Virus record (IMG/VR): IMGVR_UViG_3300023174_000033
Coordinates: 310,001-374,000 of that record
Reading direction: 5' to 3' (one strand)
Source: a virus
DNA length: 64,000 bases
The stretch's first letter is position 1. The number at the start of each line of letters is the position of its first letter. The position numbers and the translations under genes are program-made. Shown piece after piece: positions 17,218 through 26,900 of the stretch. The notes beneath the pieces were generated by a model. It had not been told where the DNA came from, did no database searches, and was given only the letters and a program-made list of their open reading frames with translations.

Positions 17218-18936
17218 TTAAATTTTTTGTCTCTTTGAGGAGTCTACCGTGCCTTTATGGATAATATTTACAGTTTTTAAACCCTTCTCATTTATATTAT
17301 CAGAGTAGTAAAAATTATTTCTATCATACCACCCACCTCTTATGATGGGGACCTCACTTGGCTCAAAAAGAATATCACCCAACACCGGATCTAACCCCAC
17401 CATAGCTGATGGATTATACTTTGGATTTGGTGTTTGATTTTGAACTGCCGTCTGTGAAGCGTAAGAACTCGCAGCATTTATATCGTCTAATTTTGCTTGT
17501 TTGTGATATTCTTCATTTTTTCTAGACATAAATGATATATCAACTGAATGTATCTCTTCAATTTTAGTGAGTTCTGATATTATTTCACTTTTTGGAATTC
17601 TATCTGTTCTTGTTAAATTTAGAAAATATTCTGAAATTCTGTCAAGTATTTGAGAATTCACCGAATCCTGTTGAGCATCTGAATAACTTATAACAAATAC
17701 ATTTATTACATAGTATGATAGAATAGGAGAATCAATACGATACTTTTTAGTTAATTGTATGTTACCACCACTTTTGAGATAAACATCAATTTTTGATTTT
17801 TCATAGTCATCTAAATAAAAAGCATCCAATTCAACTGCATAGTAATCTTCATTTTTCCCTTTGAAAAGTTTAATATTTGGTGTGGCAACTATTAGAATAA
17901 CCCCACCGACTTCATAAGCATTAACATGGGAAAATACACCCAACCTTTTTAATTGGTATGCATACTGTTGGGGCAGTCCAAGAACAAAATTATTACTTAC
18001 AATTGGTAAAATATTCTTTGTGAATTGTGGTGTTTCTTTATCCGCTCCAAAATTTATTGGTGTAAAGACTGAAACATCAAAAATATTTGTTACATCGACT
18101 CCTTCACCATTTCCGTCTAATGCCTCGTCTATAAACGTCCAATCATTTAATAAAGAATTAAATATTGAACCGTTTGCTCCGTCACTAACTAGATAATTTA
18201 TTTCAATTACACTTGCAACTATTGGAATCATTCCAAAACCAGAATTGCCAAATATAACATCAATACCACCATCAAATCCAGTTCTAACTACACAAGCTTT
18301 TTCATCTGGTAATAAATCATAAAGATGCTTTTTCAAGGTCCAATATTCTCCATTCACTAGGACTTCATAATTGAAATTCTCTACTTCTTTTGTATTTCCT
18401 CTCACTGCGACTTGATACGTTTGATTTGCCTCACCAGTTCCAGTAAAAAATATTCTTTCCCATTTTCCTTGAATAACCGGTATATAGAATTTTGAATTCT
18501 GATTAACAAAATAAGAAACTTGATCAGTACCGATATTGACTGCATATTCTAGTCCGTTGCTCTTATTCTTCAAAGCTTGTCTATTTGTAAATGTTATTTT
18601 CCCACCTGGTAACTCTTCTTGTAAATCCACAGAGGTTTTTACCGAAAATTGTAATGTTCCAGTAGCACTTATAGCTCTCCCTGGTATATGTCCAGCGAAA
18701 ATCGCAGCATTTCTAATGGCTCTCACATTAACTGCATCGGGACTTAACATATCCATCTGTACTATACTGTTTTTCAAGTATAACATAGATAATTGATATA
18801 AATTTTCAACTACAAACAGCACCTGTCCTAATGGGCTGGCATTTGAAAATATAATATTGGATTTTGAGTATTCTTTCCTAAGATAACTTTCTATTTGTTC
18901 TTTAACTCTTGAAAAGGTGATCTCCGTTAAATTCAC
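17218..18936 (-). CDS. Baseplate wedge protein, gp6/gpJ-like
   Basis: 572 residues. The N-terminal third (SPLGQVLFVVENLYQLSM, AGHIPGRAISATGTL) and the central CVVRTGFDGGIDVIFG-NSGFGMIP followed by SDGANGS match the baseplate J / T4 gp6 pattern of D-G-x-x-x-V-x-F-G-x-x-x-x-G-x-x-P. In T4, gp6 dimers link neighbouring wedges and form the iris that opens on contraction. The C-terminal 120 residues are specific to this phage. The start is a GTG at 18936, chosen because the frame is closed further upstream and an AATATATA element lies 27 nt before it. Confidence 0.7.
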   Translation of the reverse strand: MNLTEITFSRVKEQIESYLRKEYSKSNIIFSNASPLGQVLFVVENLYQLSMLYLKNSIVQMDMLSPDAVNVRAIRNAAIFAGHIPGRAISATGTLQFSVKTSVDLQEELPGGKITFTNRQALKNKSNGLEYAVNIGTDQVSYFVNQNSKFYIPVIQGKWERIFFTGTGEANQTYQVAVRGNTKEVENFNYEVLVNGEYWTLKKHLYDLLPDEKACVVRTGFDGGIDVIFGNSGFGMIPIVASVIEINYLVSDGANGSIFNSLLNDWTFIDEALDGNGEGVDVTNIFDVSVFTPINFGADKETPQFTKNILPIVSNNFVLGLPQQYAYQLKRLGVFSHVNAYEVGGVILIVATPNIKLFKGKNEDYYAVELDAFYLDDYEKSKIDVYLKSGGNIQLTKKYRIDSPILSYYVINVFVISYSDAQQDSVNSQILDRISEYFLNLTRTDRIPKSEIISELTKIEEIHSVDISFMSRKNEEYHKQAKLDDINAASSYASQTAVQNQTPNPKYNPSAMVGLDPVLGDILFEPSEVPIIRGGWYDRNNFYYSDNINEKGLKTVNIIHKGTVDSSKRQKI

Positions 18937-18963
18937 TTTTAAATTTATTTTTTATGATGCTCT

Positions 18964-18971
18964 TTATATAT
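18964..18971 (-). promoter_or_regulatory. AATATATA upstream element
   Basis: 27 nt before the GTG at 18936 of the baseplate wedge gene. Confidence 0.45.
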
Positions 18972-19011
18972 TAAAAAAACAATCATCTAACTGTATTTTT
19001 AAAATATTAAA

Positions 19012-19019
19012 TAATATAT
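19012..19019 (+). promoter_or_regulatory. AATATATA upstream element, close type
   Basis: Five nt before the ATG at 19025. It favours that start over an upstream one at 18917 that would overlap the divergent gene. Confidence 0.5.
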
Positions 19020-19024
19020 ACTTT

Positions 19025-19741
19025 ATGGAAATAGGAAATTTATTTGATTTCATGCAAGATTGGGGGGTTGGAGCAACAACAATTTTAACCATTATTCTTT
19101 GGATATTGGATAGAACTTTGAAGGTCCCACCAAGTGTGAAAAAATTCTTTGATAAAATACTATCTTATGTATTAAAAATAAGAGTTAAAGACGTTGAAAT
19201 AACTCAATTCAAAAGTATAAAGGATAGTGATGTGACTAGTCACGATATTTTTAATTATATTGATTTTTGGACATATTCAAAAGTGCCTACTTTTAGGTTT
19301 TCCACTGATTATAGGACTGTAGTTTTTAGAAAATATTTAACAATTTTTTTGAAACAACACAAATCTAATTTACAATCTTGGATTGAAGATAAAAAATTTG
19401 AGACTATGGACGATGCTCAACTTTGGACAAGCTCATTAGCTTTAATAAATAAAATCATATATGATTATGAAACCGAAATGATTAAAAGTGACATACCACC
19501 AATAATTATTGAAAAAATGAAGGTAAGAAACAACGAAAGTATTTCATTGACTATTGATTTGCTTGAAAGTATTTGCTCAAGTCAACATTACTCGTCTGAA
19601 AGAAATCTACTAAAAATGTATTCAATACTCAATGTTCTACTATCAATATTAGAAAGTACAATTTCTTCATCTCTCTATATATGTAACACCATAAATGGTC
19701 AGCTAAAAGGACTCACTATGGATGGACACACTGAACCCTAA
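19025..19741 (+). CDS. Membrane-anchored hypothetical protein
   Basis: 238 residues from the ATG at 19025. One N-terminal hydrophobic helix (GATTILTIILWILDRTL, about residues 15-31) is followed by a mainly helical cytoplasmic domain with conserved-looking aromatic residues (IDFWTYSKVPTFRF). No enzymatic motif is seen. It overlaps the convergent kinase-like gene by four nt. An inner-membrane role during infection, for example exclusion or lysis control, is possible but unsupported. Confidence 0.6.
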   Translation: MEIGNLFDFMQDWGVGATTILTIILWILDRTLKVPPSVKKFFDKILSYVLKIRVKDVEITQFKSIKDSDVTSHDIFNYIDFWTYSKVPTFRFSTDYRTVVFRKYLTIFLKQHKSNLQSWIEDKKFETMDDAQLWTSSLALINKIIYDYETEMIKSDIPPIIIEKMKVRNNESISLTIDLLESICSSQHYSSERNLLKMYSILNVLLSILESTISSSLYICNTINGQLKGLTMDGHTEP

Positions 19742-20271
19742 TTCATTAGATCATAAATCCATTCGGCTTCAAACTCTGGATCAGTAATTGATAAATCATA
19801 CTTCCTAAAATTTTTAAAATCTTCGGAGTCTGCTTTGATTCTTCTTTCTATGGAATCATTGTTATCATTTCTTTCCAACAATCTATTTTGCCTTGTATCT
19901 TTGTCAATATTTAAAAAAACAACAAAACAAGATTTTAATTCATCCTCTGATAATTGTTCTATTTCATTTGGTGTCATTATGAATAATTGATTATTTTCCC
20001 AATTCTCAGTTGTTAGCCCGTAATACCAATTTACACCATTTATTACAAAACTTTGGCAAGTTTTCACTTTCTTATTTTCGTGTAATTGCACATAAAGATT
20101 ATGATCTATAAAATCGTAATCCTCTCCGACTTTTTCATTTATTCTTTGAGGTCGTGTTGTGAATTTGGGTGAATATTTCAAACCCAACTTTATCAATTCC
20201 CTCCTTAAAAAATCTTTACCAGATCCAGACGGTCCGGTAATAATCATTTTTTCTTGTTTAACATTATACAT
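19738..20271 (-). CDS. Guanylate-kinase-like nucleotide kinase
   Basis: 177 residues, close to guanylate kinase length (about 200). The P loop IITGPSGSGKDFL is at 10-22, and KFTTRPQRINEKVGEDYDFI (about 36-55) is the GMP-binding region of guanylate kinases (TTRxxRxxEx-x-x-DYxF). ERND...RIKAD near residue 140 fits the lid. It should phosphorylate GMP or dGMP, feeding dNTP synthesis in infection. The usual Lys/Ser after the P loop is Asp (GKD) instead of GKS/T, which is unusual and could lower or alter activity. Confidence 0.7.
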   Translation of the reverse strand: MYNVKQEKMIITGPSGSGKDFLRRELIKLGLKYSPKFTTRPQRINEKVGEDYDFIDHNLYVQLHENKKVKTCQSFVINGVNWYYGLTTENWENNQLFIMTPNEIEQLSEDELKSCFVVFLNIDKDTRQNRLLERNDNNDSIERRIKADSEDFKNFRKYDLSITDPEFEAEWIYDLMN

Positions 20272-20304
20272 AGCAAATGTTATAATAAGAAAATAAATAT
20301 AAGT

Positions 20305-20862
20305 TTATTGTTTAACTCTTGTAACTTTGTTAAATTCATCCTTACTGAACTTATCAAAATCCATTATTTTACCATGTCCCTTTGAAGTACTTTGATTGTT
20401 GGTATAATCTTGCTTCATTGAAAATATATTTTTCAATCCACCGAGTAATTTCCCCTTTCTTCTTTTTGAAACTCCCTTTCTATTATCCGCATTGGCGGAT
20501 AATTTCTGAAATACTTTTTTCTTACCACCTGGGTTATATGGAACACTTACATCTCCTGAACCTACTTGTCCACCACTAGCAGAATATCCTGGTTCAACTG
20601 TCGTTCCAGCAAACATTGATGGTTGTGGTGAAACCACATTTCCCATTCCACTAATTGATGCATTAGCATAAGCCACTCCAGAAGCACCAACACCACCTGT
20701 GACAGCACCAGATGGACTACCTGTGCCTGATGTGTCTTCGGATAAATATTCCAATTCTTTTTCAAAAATTAATTTTTCAATTAATTCCACATCTTGTTTT
20801 TGTGTGATGAGTTCTTCCTTTATTGAATAAAGTGTTTTTAAATCAAGGTTTTTAAGTTTCAT
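20305..20862 (-). CDS. Gly/Ser-rich low-complexity protein
   Basis: 185 residues. A helical N-terminus (residues 1-40), a long Gly/Ser/Ala/Val stretch (about 45-115) and a basic C-terminus with KRRKGKLLGG. This is typical of disordered or assembly proteins; no family is recognised. An AATATATA element four nt before the ATG fixes the start. It precedes the guanylate-kinase-like gene by 33 nt. Confidence 0.55.
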   Translation of the reverse strand: MKLKNLDLKTLYSIKEELITQKQDVELIEKLIFEKELEYLSEDTSGTGSPSGAVTGGVGASGVAYANASISGMGNVVSPQPSMFAGTTVEPGYSASGGQVGSGDVSVPYNPGGKKKVFQKLSANADNRKGVSKRRKGKLLGGLKNIFSMKQDYTNNQSTSKGHGKIMDFDKFSKDEFNKVTRVKQ

Positions 20863-20866
20863 AAAT

Positions 20867-20874
20867 TATATATT
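20867..20874 (-). promoter_or_regulatory. AATATATA upstream element, close type
   Basis: Four nt before the ATG at 20862, facing away from the plus-strand element at 20903. Confidence 0.5.
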
Positions 20875-20902
20875 AAAATTGAGGGTGAATTAATAGTCTT
20901 TG

Positions 20903-20910
20903 AATATATA
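20903..20910 (+). promoter_or_regulatory. AATATATA upstream element, close type
   Basis: Four nt before a GTG at 20915. Spacing identical to several ATG genes is the reason for choosing this GTG. Confidence 0.5.
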
Positions 20911-20914
20911 TTCC

Positions 20915-21499
20915 GTGGAAAAATTAAGAAAATTAGAAATTATTAAGTTACTCAAAGAATTGGAGTATATAGAATCTGATCTTAATTTGAAAATTGAAAC
21001 CATCAAGGAAATAGATGAAAAATTCAACATTGAAATTGAAACCTTTATAAACGATCATCCGAAATTAAAACACTTACTTGATGAGAAGAAAGAGTATGAA
21101 TCAAAAAATAAAGATGAGATAGTAGAAAATGTAGAATTATCAGATGATAGTGAAACTATAACCGAAGTTAAAAATCAAAAGGTAAAGAAACTTTATAGAA
21201 ATATAGCCAAATTAATACATCCTGATAAGATAGGGGATCAAAATCTAAAAGATATTTTTATTCAAGCAAAAAAAGCATATGATGAGAATAGCTTATTACC
21301 TATAATCTCATTGTGTGATAGATTGAATGTTCCATATGATTTAGATGAAGAAGAGGTGAAATTATTGATGGGACAAATTGAAAATTATAAAAAAAGATTG
21401 AAATTTTTAGAAAGTACTTATACTTGGCAGTGGTTTGTTAAACCGGAAAAAAAGGAAGAAATATTTTTATCCTTTATTAAGTCACAATTGACTAAATAA
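20915..21499 (+). CDS. J-domain protein with N-terminal coiled coil
   Basis: 194 residues from a GTG at 20915. Residues 1-85 form an acidic coiled coil. A short J domain follows: KKLYRNIAKLIHPDKIGD with the HPD tripeptide, then an AKKAYDENSLLPI helix. The HPD loop stimulates DnaK-type ATPases, so the protein should recruit host Hsp70. The C-terminal W-Q-W-F region is unique. It could direct DnaK to phage replication or virion assembly complexes, as DnaJ does for phage lambda. The 3' end overlaps the convergent gene by eight nt. Confidence 0.7.
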   Translation: MEKLRKLEIIKLLKELEYIESDLNLKIETIKEIDEKFNIEIETFINDHPKLKHLLDEKKEYESKNKDEIVENVELSDDSETITEVKNQKVKKLYRNIAKLIHPDKIGDQNLKDIFIQAKKAYDENSLLPIISLCDRLNVPYDLDEEEVKLLMGQIENYKKRLKFLESTYTWQWFVKPEKKEEIFLSFIKSQLTK

Positions 21500-22124
21500 T
21501 ATTGATATTTAATTTCCTATCATTGAGAAATTTCTCAAATTCGTCTTTCCTAAAATACTTTTTGAAAATATCATTTTCTTTATCTGGATTTTGCAATATC
21601 CACTCATTATTATTACTTGTATTGTAAATGAATTTATCACCGTTGTCATCTATTTCTATAACTTTAGATGATAGTTTGTCGTAAAAGTTCTTTATATTAC
21701 CTGTAATTTTAAATAATCTGCTGTCACTCCACTTACCAATCAAGTCATTCCAAGATTGGAATATCATAAATTCTGGATTTTCTAATTCATTTGCTTCCAT
21801 TCTGTAAATAAGAGTGAATCTACAAGGTTTGCTCAAGAAAGTTTCAAAATCTTCTGTATTAACTACACTGGTGTTTTTTAATCCAATACTTGATAGAGAA
21901 TTCACAAATTCAGCATTAGTTGATAGTAAATCTAAATTCAATTTATCAGCAAACTCATCTTTAGGTAAGTGAAAAGTCTTGTAAATATCCATTTCCTCTG
22001 CTCCAATTGACTTTAATATGTTATCGTATAGCAATCCAAGAGACTCATTCAAATCTATTTGAATAAGAGCAACATCAATTTTTAAAGACTCTTGAAATTT
22101 TTTAAAGGATTTAATGTAATCCAT
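21492..22124 (-). CDS. Hypothetical protein with leader-like N-terminus
   Basis: 210 residues from the ATG at 22124; the TTG six nt upstream is less likely. It starts MDYIKSFKKFQESLK, resembling the capsid-targeting-type leaders of other proteins here. The rest is acidic and mixed, with FMIFQSWNDLIGKWSD in the middle. No known family. It is divergent from 22183 with a 58-nt intergenic region. Confidence 0.55.
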   Translation of the reverse strand: MDYIKSFKKFQESLKIDVALIQIDLNESLGLLYDNILKSIGAEEMDIYKTFHLPKDEFADKLNLDLLSTNAEFVNSLSSIGLKNTSVVNTEDFETFLSKPCRFTLIYRMEANELENPEFMIFQSWNDLIGKWSDSRLFKITGNIKNFYDKLSSKVIEIDDNGDKFIYNTSNNNEWILQNPDKENDIFKKYFRKDEFEKFLNDRKLNINII

Positions 22125-22150
22125 GGTCAAAATGATAATATCTGAATTTG

Positions 22151-22158
22151 AATATATA
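22151..22158 (+). promoter_or_regulatory. AATATATA upstream element
   Basis: 24 nt before the ATG at 22183. It is part of a longer TA run, so its exact position is uncertain. Confidence 0.4.
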
Positions 22159-22182
22159 TATAAAATCTGAATAATATCAATA

Positions 22183-23610
22183 ATGAAATGGATAAAAGGT
22201 TGGGAGTTATTTGTTGAGAAAAAAGATGAATTCGGTCTACAAGTTCAAAAAGAAGTAGAATCAAAATCGTTCTATAAGCCAACTAATCTTATAACTGAAA
22301 TTTGTGTTTCAATGTGTTTATTGAATAATGAATTTTTGGATAATGTTCTTGATAGAGGGCAGAAAGCACGATACACTGAAAATTCAAGTGTGTTTCTTAC
22401 CGATTTGAAGAATTTACTATTGGCTAAAAATAGATTGGAATTGGGTAAATTTGAAGGTAATGTTTGTGTGACAGATAATGATATCTCAAAGATAAATGGT
22501 TTTTTTGATGAAGTTAATTTTGAAATTGAAAAAGATTGGAATAAATTAATTGACTCAAGAATTATTTCTAGAAACATAATTGATAAATGTCTTCCAGATG
22601 AAAAACTATCCGAGAATTTAATAAAAACTATTTATTGGATTGGCCCTAATAAAAGTAAGGAAAATTCTGAAGATATAGTAATTGAACTACACTCTGGTAA
22701 TCAAATGAGCTTTTATTTGACAAAGGGATTGAGTGTACAAAGAAGTGCTTCCTTCAACACTTTTGCTGATGACTTAATTGGTAGTGAGATTGAGCAAATT
22801 CATAACGAAGAATACAAAAAGAAGTGGGATAAGTTATGTCAAGTTTGGTGTAAAACTATCTATGAGGGAGCAAAAAAGAATTTCCAAGTTCACATTGAGA
22901 AGTTTATTGAACCTGAAAGGATTGATACAATCTCTTATTTTGAGTATTTTGATTTGAAACATAAAGATATGAGGTTTAAAAATCTCGGTGAACATATTGA
23001 AGAATTTGACGAAAACATTCTTTATTTTTCTGACTTAATGTCACAGATATGGAAACATAGAGATACTTGTCTTACAGACCCTCAAAGAGTTTATAACGAT
23101 TGGATGGAAGCTAAAGTTTTTATTTTGAATTCTAAAATACTTGAGCATCTTTTCACGGAGTCATTGATGAAAAATAATATGGAGGATGTTAAGAAGTTAG
23201 ATGATGGGTACAAATTAGCTAACGGAACTATTAAAATGAAGTTTATAAAAACAATCGTTGAAAAACTCGGTTGTACTGAAAGGGCAGTTTACTATTTAGG
23301 AAATAAAGGCAACACATTCCACAAATTACCCCCAAGAAAATTTTTCAGAGATAATTATGATAATTTAAATGTTAAATTTGATTATCATGTTAAATTGATG
23401 GTGAATCAAGAAGACGAGGAGAAAAATGATTTCATAATAAAAGTCATTTTGGAAATGAATAATAGTGAATTATTGAAATGTGATATTAATATTAAATTCA
23501 CCGGTGGTGAAATGTCAAGTAAATTATCCGCTAAATATAAATTCACCCCATCTGACCAATTTAATTCTTTAATATCAGATAAATTTGTCGGTGAAGAAGA
23601 TGAAGATTAA
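22183..23610 (+). CDS. Hypothetical protein
   Basis: 475 residues, soluble, Lys/Asp/Asn-rich, starting MKWIKGWELFVEKK. No family is recognised. The region of about 145-200 contains IYWIGPNKSKENSEDIVIEL and a SFYLTKGLS strand, suggesting an alpha/beta fold. Its end overlaps the next gene by 11 nt, so the two are translationally coupled. Confidence 0.55.
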   Translation: MKWIKGWELFVEKKDEFGLQVQKEVESKSFYKPTNLITEICVSMCLLNNEFLDNVLDRGQKARYTENSSVFLTDLKNLLLAKNRLELGKFEGNVCVTDNDISKINGFFDEVNFEIEKDWNKLIDSRIISRNIIDKCLPDEKLSENLIKTIYWIGPNKSKENSEDIVIELHSGNQMSFYLTKGLSVQRSASFNTFADDLIGSEIEQIHNEEYKKKWDKLCQVWCKTIYEGAKKNFQVHIEKFIEPERIDTISYFEYFDLKHKDMRFKNLGEHIEEFDENILYFSDLMSQIWKHRDTCLTDPQRVYNDWMEAKVFILNSKILEHLFTESLMKNNMEDVKKLDDGYKLANGTIKMKFIKTIVEKLGCTERAVYYLGNKGNTFHKLPPRKFFRDNYDNLNVKFDYHVKLMVNQEDEEKNDFIIKVILEMNNSELLKCDINIKFTGGEMSSKLSAKYKFTPSDQFNSLISDKFVGEEDED

Positions 23611-23911
23611 GAAATTTTTTGAAATGTTCAAAAGTTATGATTATGAAAAGATCATAAACATATTAAATAAATCACATGGATGGGGGTTAGGTATATCAAA
23701 TAATATAGGTGATTTTGAAAATAATGAAGAGTATTTCAAAGAACCAGTTGACGATAATGATTATTCAGAACAATTTCATATTTACTTAACCGACTTACAA
23801 TCAGGTAGATTAAGGGGTGAAATGAATAGAAATTTTTCACTCAAAACAGGTAAATGGCGGTTAGGAATACCAGTTTTTTCACCCACCAGTATATACAATA
23901 AATTGACCTAA
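23600..23911 (+). CDS. Small hypothetical protein
   Basis: 103 residues from the ATG at 23600, which sits inside the end of the preceding gene. It begins MKIKKFFEMFKS, an amphipathic basic leader, and contains GWGLGISNNIGDFEN. No family is recognised. Coupled translation with 22183-23610 suggests a joint function. Confidence 0.55.
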   Translation: MKIKKFFEMFKSYDYEKIINILNKSHGWGLGISNNIGDFENNEEYFKEPVDDNDYSEQFHIYLTDLQSGRLRGEMNRNFSLKTGKWRLGIPVFSPTSIYNKLT

Positions 23912-23950
23912 ATTTTCTGAATAGAGCTCATGAGGTCGGATATATAATTC

Positions 23951-26900
23951 ATGGGATTCGCTTTTTCAATACCTCCATATCCTGATTTTTTCAGCACAAC
24001 ACCAAACAAGATGCCGATTCTATTCGTGCCAAATATCAAATTTATAAAAAAATTTATAAATGGAGATTTGGGAATAGCCAAGAAATTAAAATCAACGGCA
24101 TACATGACCATCCTACAATCAATACCTAGTGTTGTTGCGGATATTAAGCCAAAGAGTTTTGATGGTGAGAAAGACGCTTTGAAAGTGTTCACCAAATCAC
24201 AGAAGGATGTGTTAGATATGTTTTTGAAAATTAGCAAAGCAAACATAGGTGAAAACATTGATCAAAATTTTGTAGATGGGGTGTTTAAACCACCTAGTTC
24301 AATTGGATTCAATGGTATACCAGGGGACCTTGGTGGGTTTGAGTCACTTGAGAGAGCAATGATTCAATCAATTTTTGAGACAAAAAAACCTTACTTTGAA
24401 ATTGCAAAAATTGTAATTGACCACTTTGTTGATATTGAAGATATTATCGCAGTGATACTTGGTGTAATTATGAGTTCAAAAAAACCAAGGGGGAATCCAA
24501 GAGCATTGGGATATCAAGGAACACAAGATGGTGGGGGAGCAGGTGCCGGCATGAATAATCTTGGACAATTTGCTAAAAAAAGGGGTCCGAAAAACAAATT
24601 ATCGGATAATGCAATTACTGCCGATAACATACCAACAGCTCCTTTACCAACATCTCAACCAAATTACCCAGGTGTATATTCCACATTTACACAATCAGTA
24701 GTTTACTCCACTGGTGATTTCAGATCTGATTATCAATACACTTATATTTATAATGACATTATTGAAGATGAGTTTGAATTGAAGCCAGGTACAGTTTCAA
24801 CTGCAATAGATGAGGATTCTGACGATGATAAGGATGAAACAATAATTCTCGGCGTTTATGATAGTGAGTGGCTACCTGTCAGTGCACAGGAAATCAACGA
24901 TGTTATTCCTTGGGTAAAGGCAAAATACATTCTTGGAAATGAGTGGCCTTTGATTAAATCTGGGCAAGATTATGATTATGTTTACGAGGGATTTGTAAAT
25001 GTACCTAACATTGGGTCATATAAACTACAAGAGTACACCGGTACTGATGGTAGACCATCGGAATACAACTATGGAGTTGGTGTTGTGCCAATTGACTGGA
25101 GAATTAAAAGGTATAAAGAAGAAGGTCCATCAGTAGTTGTCAATATTCCAGACCAAGATTCACAAGTAAAATATTATAAAGATGGGTTTCCAGTAATAGC
25201 TTATAATAATAGTAAACTAAATACCACTTTTGAGTTTTTCAAGAATTATTATTTGGAATACGCAGACCAAAAAATCACAAGTGGTATTGGTCAGAACGCT
25301 GGAACAATTGAGGATGATGATGGTCAACAAGTTGACATAAGAGAATATTCACGAAAAAGATTCAATGAGATGTTTAGTGATTTCTCAAATGGTGGTATGT
25401 TATCAACTGATTTTGAAGGATTACTTGAAAATAATTTCTTATATCTTTCAAAAGATAATACTGATGGATTACAAAATAAAGATAAATTTGGTAGACTTAC
25501 TTTCCCATTGAAGCCAGTTAAAATAAATGGTGTTTGGTACAGTCCAGAAAAAGACTATGATATGAAAATATTAAAAGTTGATTCTACAACCAATATCACT
25601 TATGCCGAAAACGTTGATAATCCAGAAAAGACCGCTGTAATTAAAAGATTTATAAGAAAAGCTTTAGAAATTTCCACACCAGAAGGTCAAAGTTTTGGAT
25701 ACTTCATTAAAAAGGATAACAATGAAACTCTGGTAGTCACAGACCAAACAACACTCAAAGTGGATTGGTTGTTAGGTGAGCCTCCACAGAAGTTTAAAGT
25801 GATAGAGTTAGAGGATTTTGCTGAAAGTTCTAACACATTCACTGTGGCGGAAAATTCAGAATTTCCTGTTGAAGTTATTGATACCAAAATACCCCAAGAA
25901 TTTCTTGATGGGACCACCCTATCACCAATATCCACCGATACCGAAGCTAAAGATAAATGGTATTTTGCACCATTTAACGATTCTTATAAATTATCAAAAG
26001 ACGAGTTTAGGAGAGAACTCAGTCAATCTGTTGGATTTAAACCAAACTCCGGAACTTGGTCTTATGATGTAAAATATAATTCAGCAGAACTCACAACTGC
26101 CCAGATATTGGTGACTAGTACGGATATACCAGATAACATAAAAAATTTAACGGGTGGTGAAGTAAAGTTATTACAGTTTAAATTTTTTGACAAAATTGGT
26201 TTCATGATAGGTGATAATAGTGTTGATTCAAAAGGATTCGCGAGAAATAAATTCACCTTTTTCTGCTTGTATAAAGGAAAGCCATTTGTAAATATAATAC
26301 CGAGTGAGAATCAAATTAATATCATATCTTATGATATTAATGATAATCTAGCTACCATTCTTTCAAGTCAGACTCCTCCAAATTTGATTAGGGTTGAAGA
26401 TACAAGCACAGGAACTGCCAAAGCAAGAATCATATCAAAGGTTAATGTAACAAATCCACAGCTACAAACGAATAAACCAATTGGTAAGACACCATATGGT
26501 TCTCCAAATCCGAATCCGGAACCTAAAGAAGCTACTAGACAGAGTGTAGAACAAGTTTTCAGATATCAAAGAACAATTGATGATACTAAAACTTACTATG
26601 TTATAGAAGCTATTTTGAAATCAAAGAATCTTAATGCATTATTATCCGAAGCAGAGAATGAGGAAAATGTAAAAGGAGGTGGTGTGAGGGGAAGTCGTAG
26701 AGGTGGAGGTGGATCATATGGCAAATTTGATATATTCAAAGTTGTTACAAAATTTATAAAACTAGTCATCAAGATTTTTGCAAAATTATTTCCAGCTATC
26801 CAACAATTAATTACTCTAATAACAAATCCAATTAAATTTATAACTGATATTATAATAGCTAAATTAGGAGATGATTTCGGAGCAGAAGCTCCAAAGTTTG

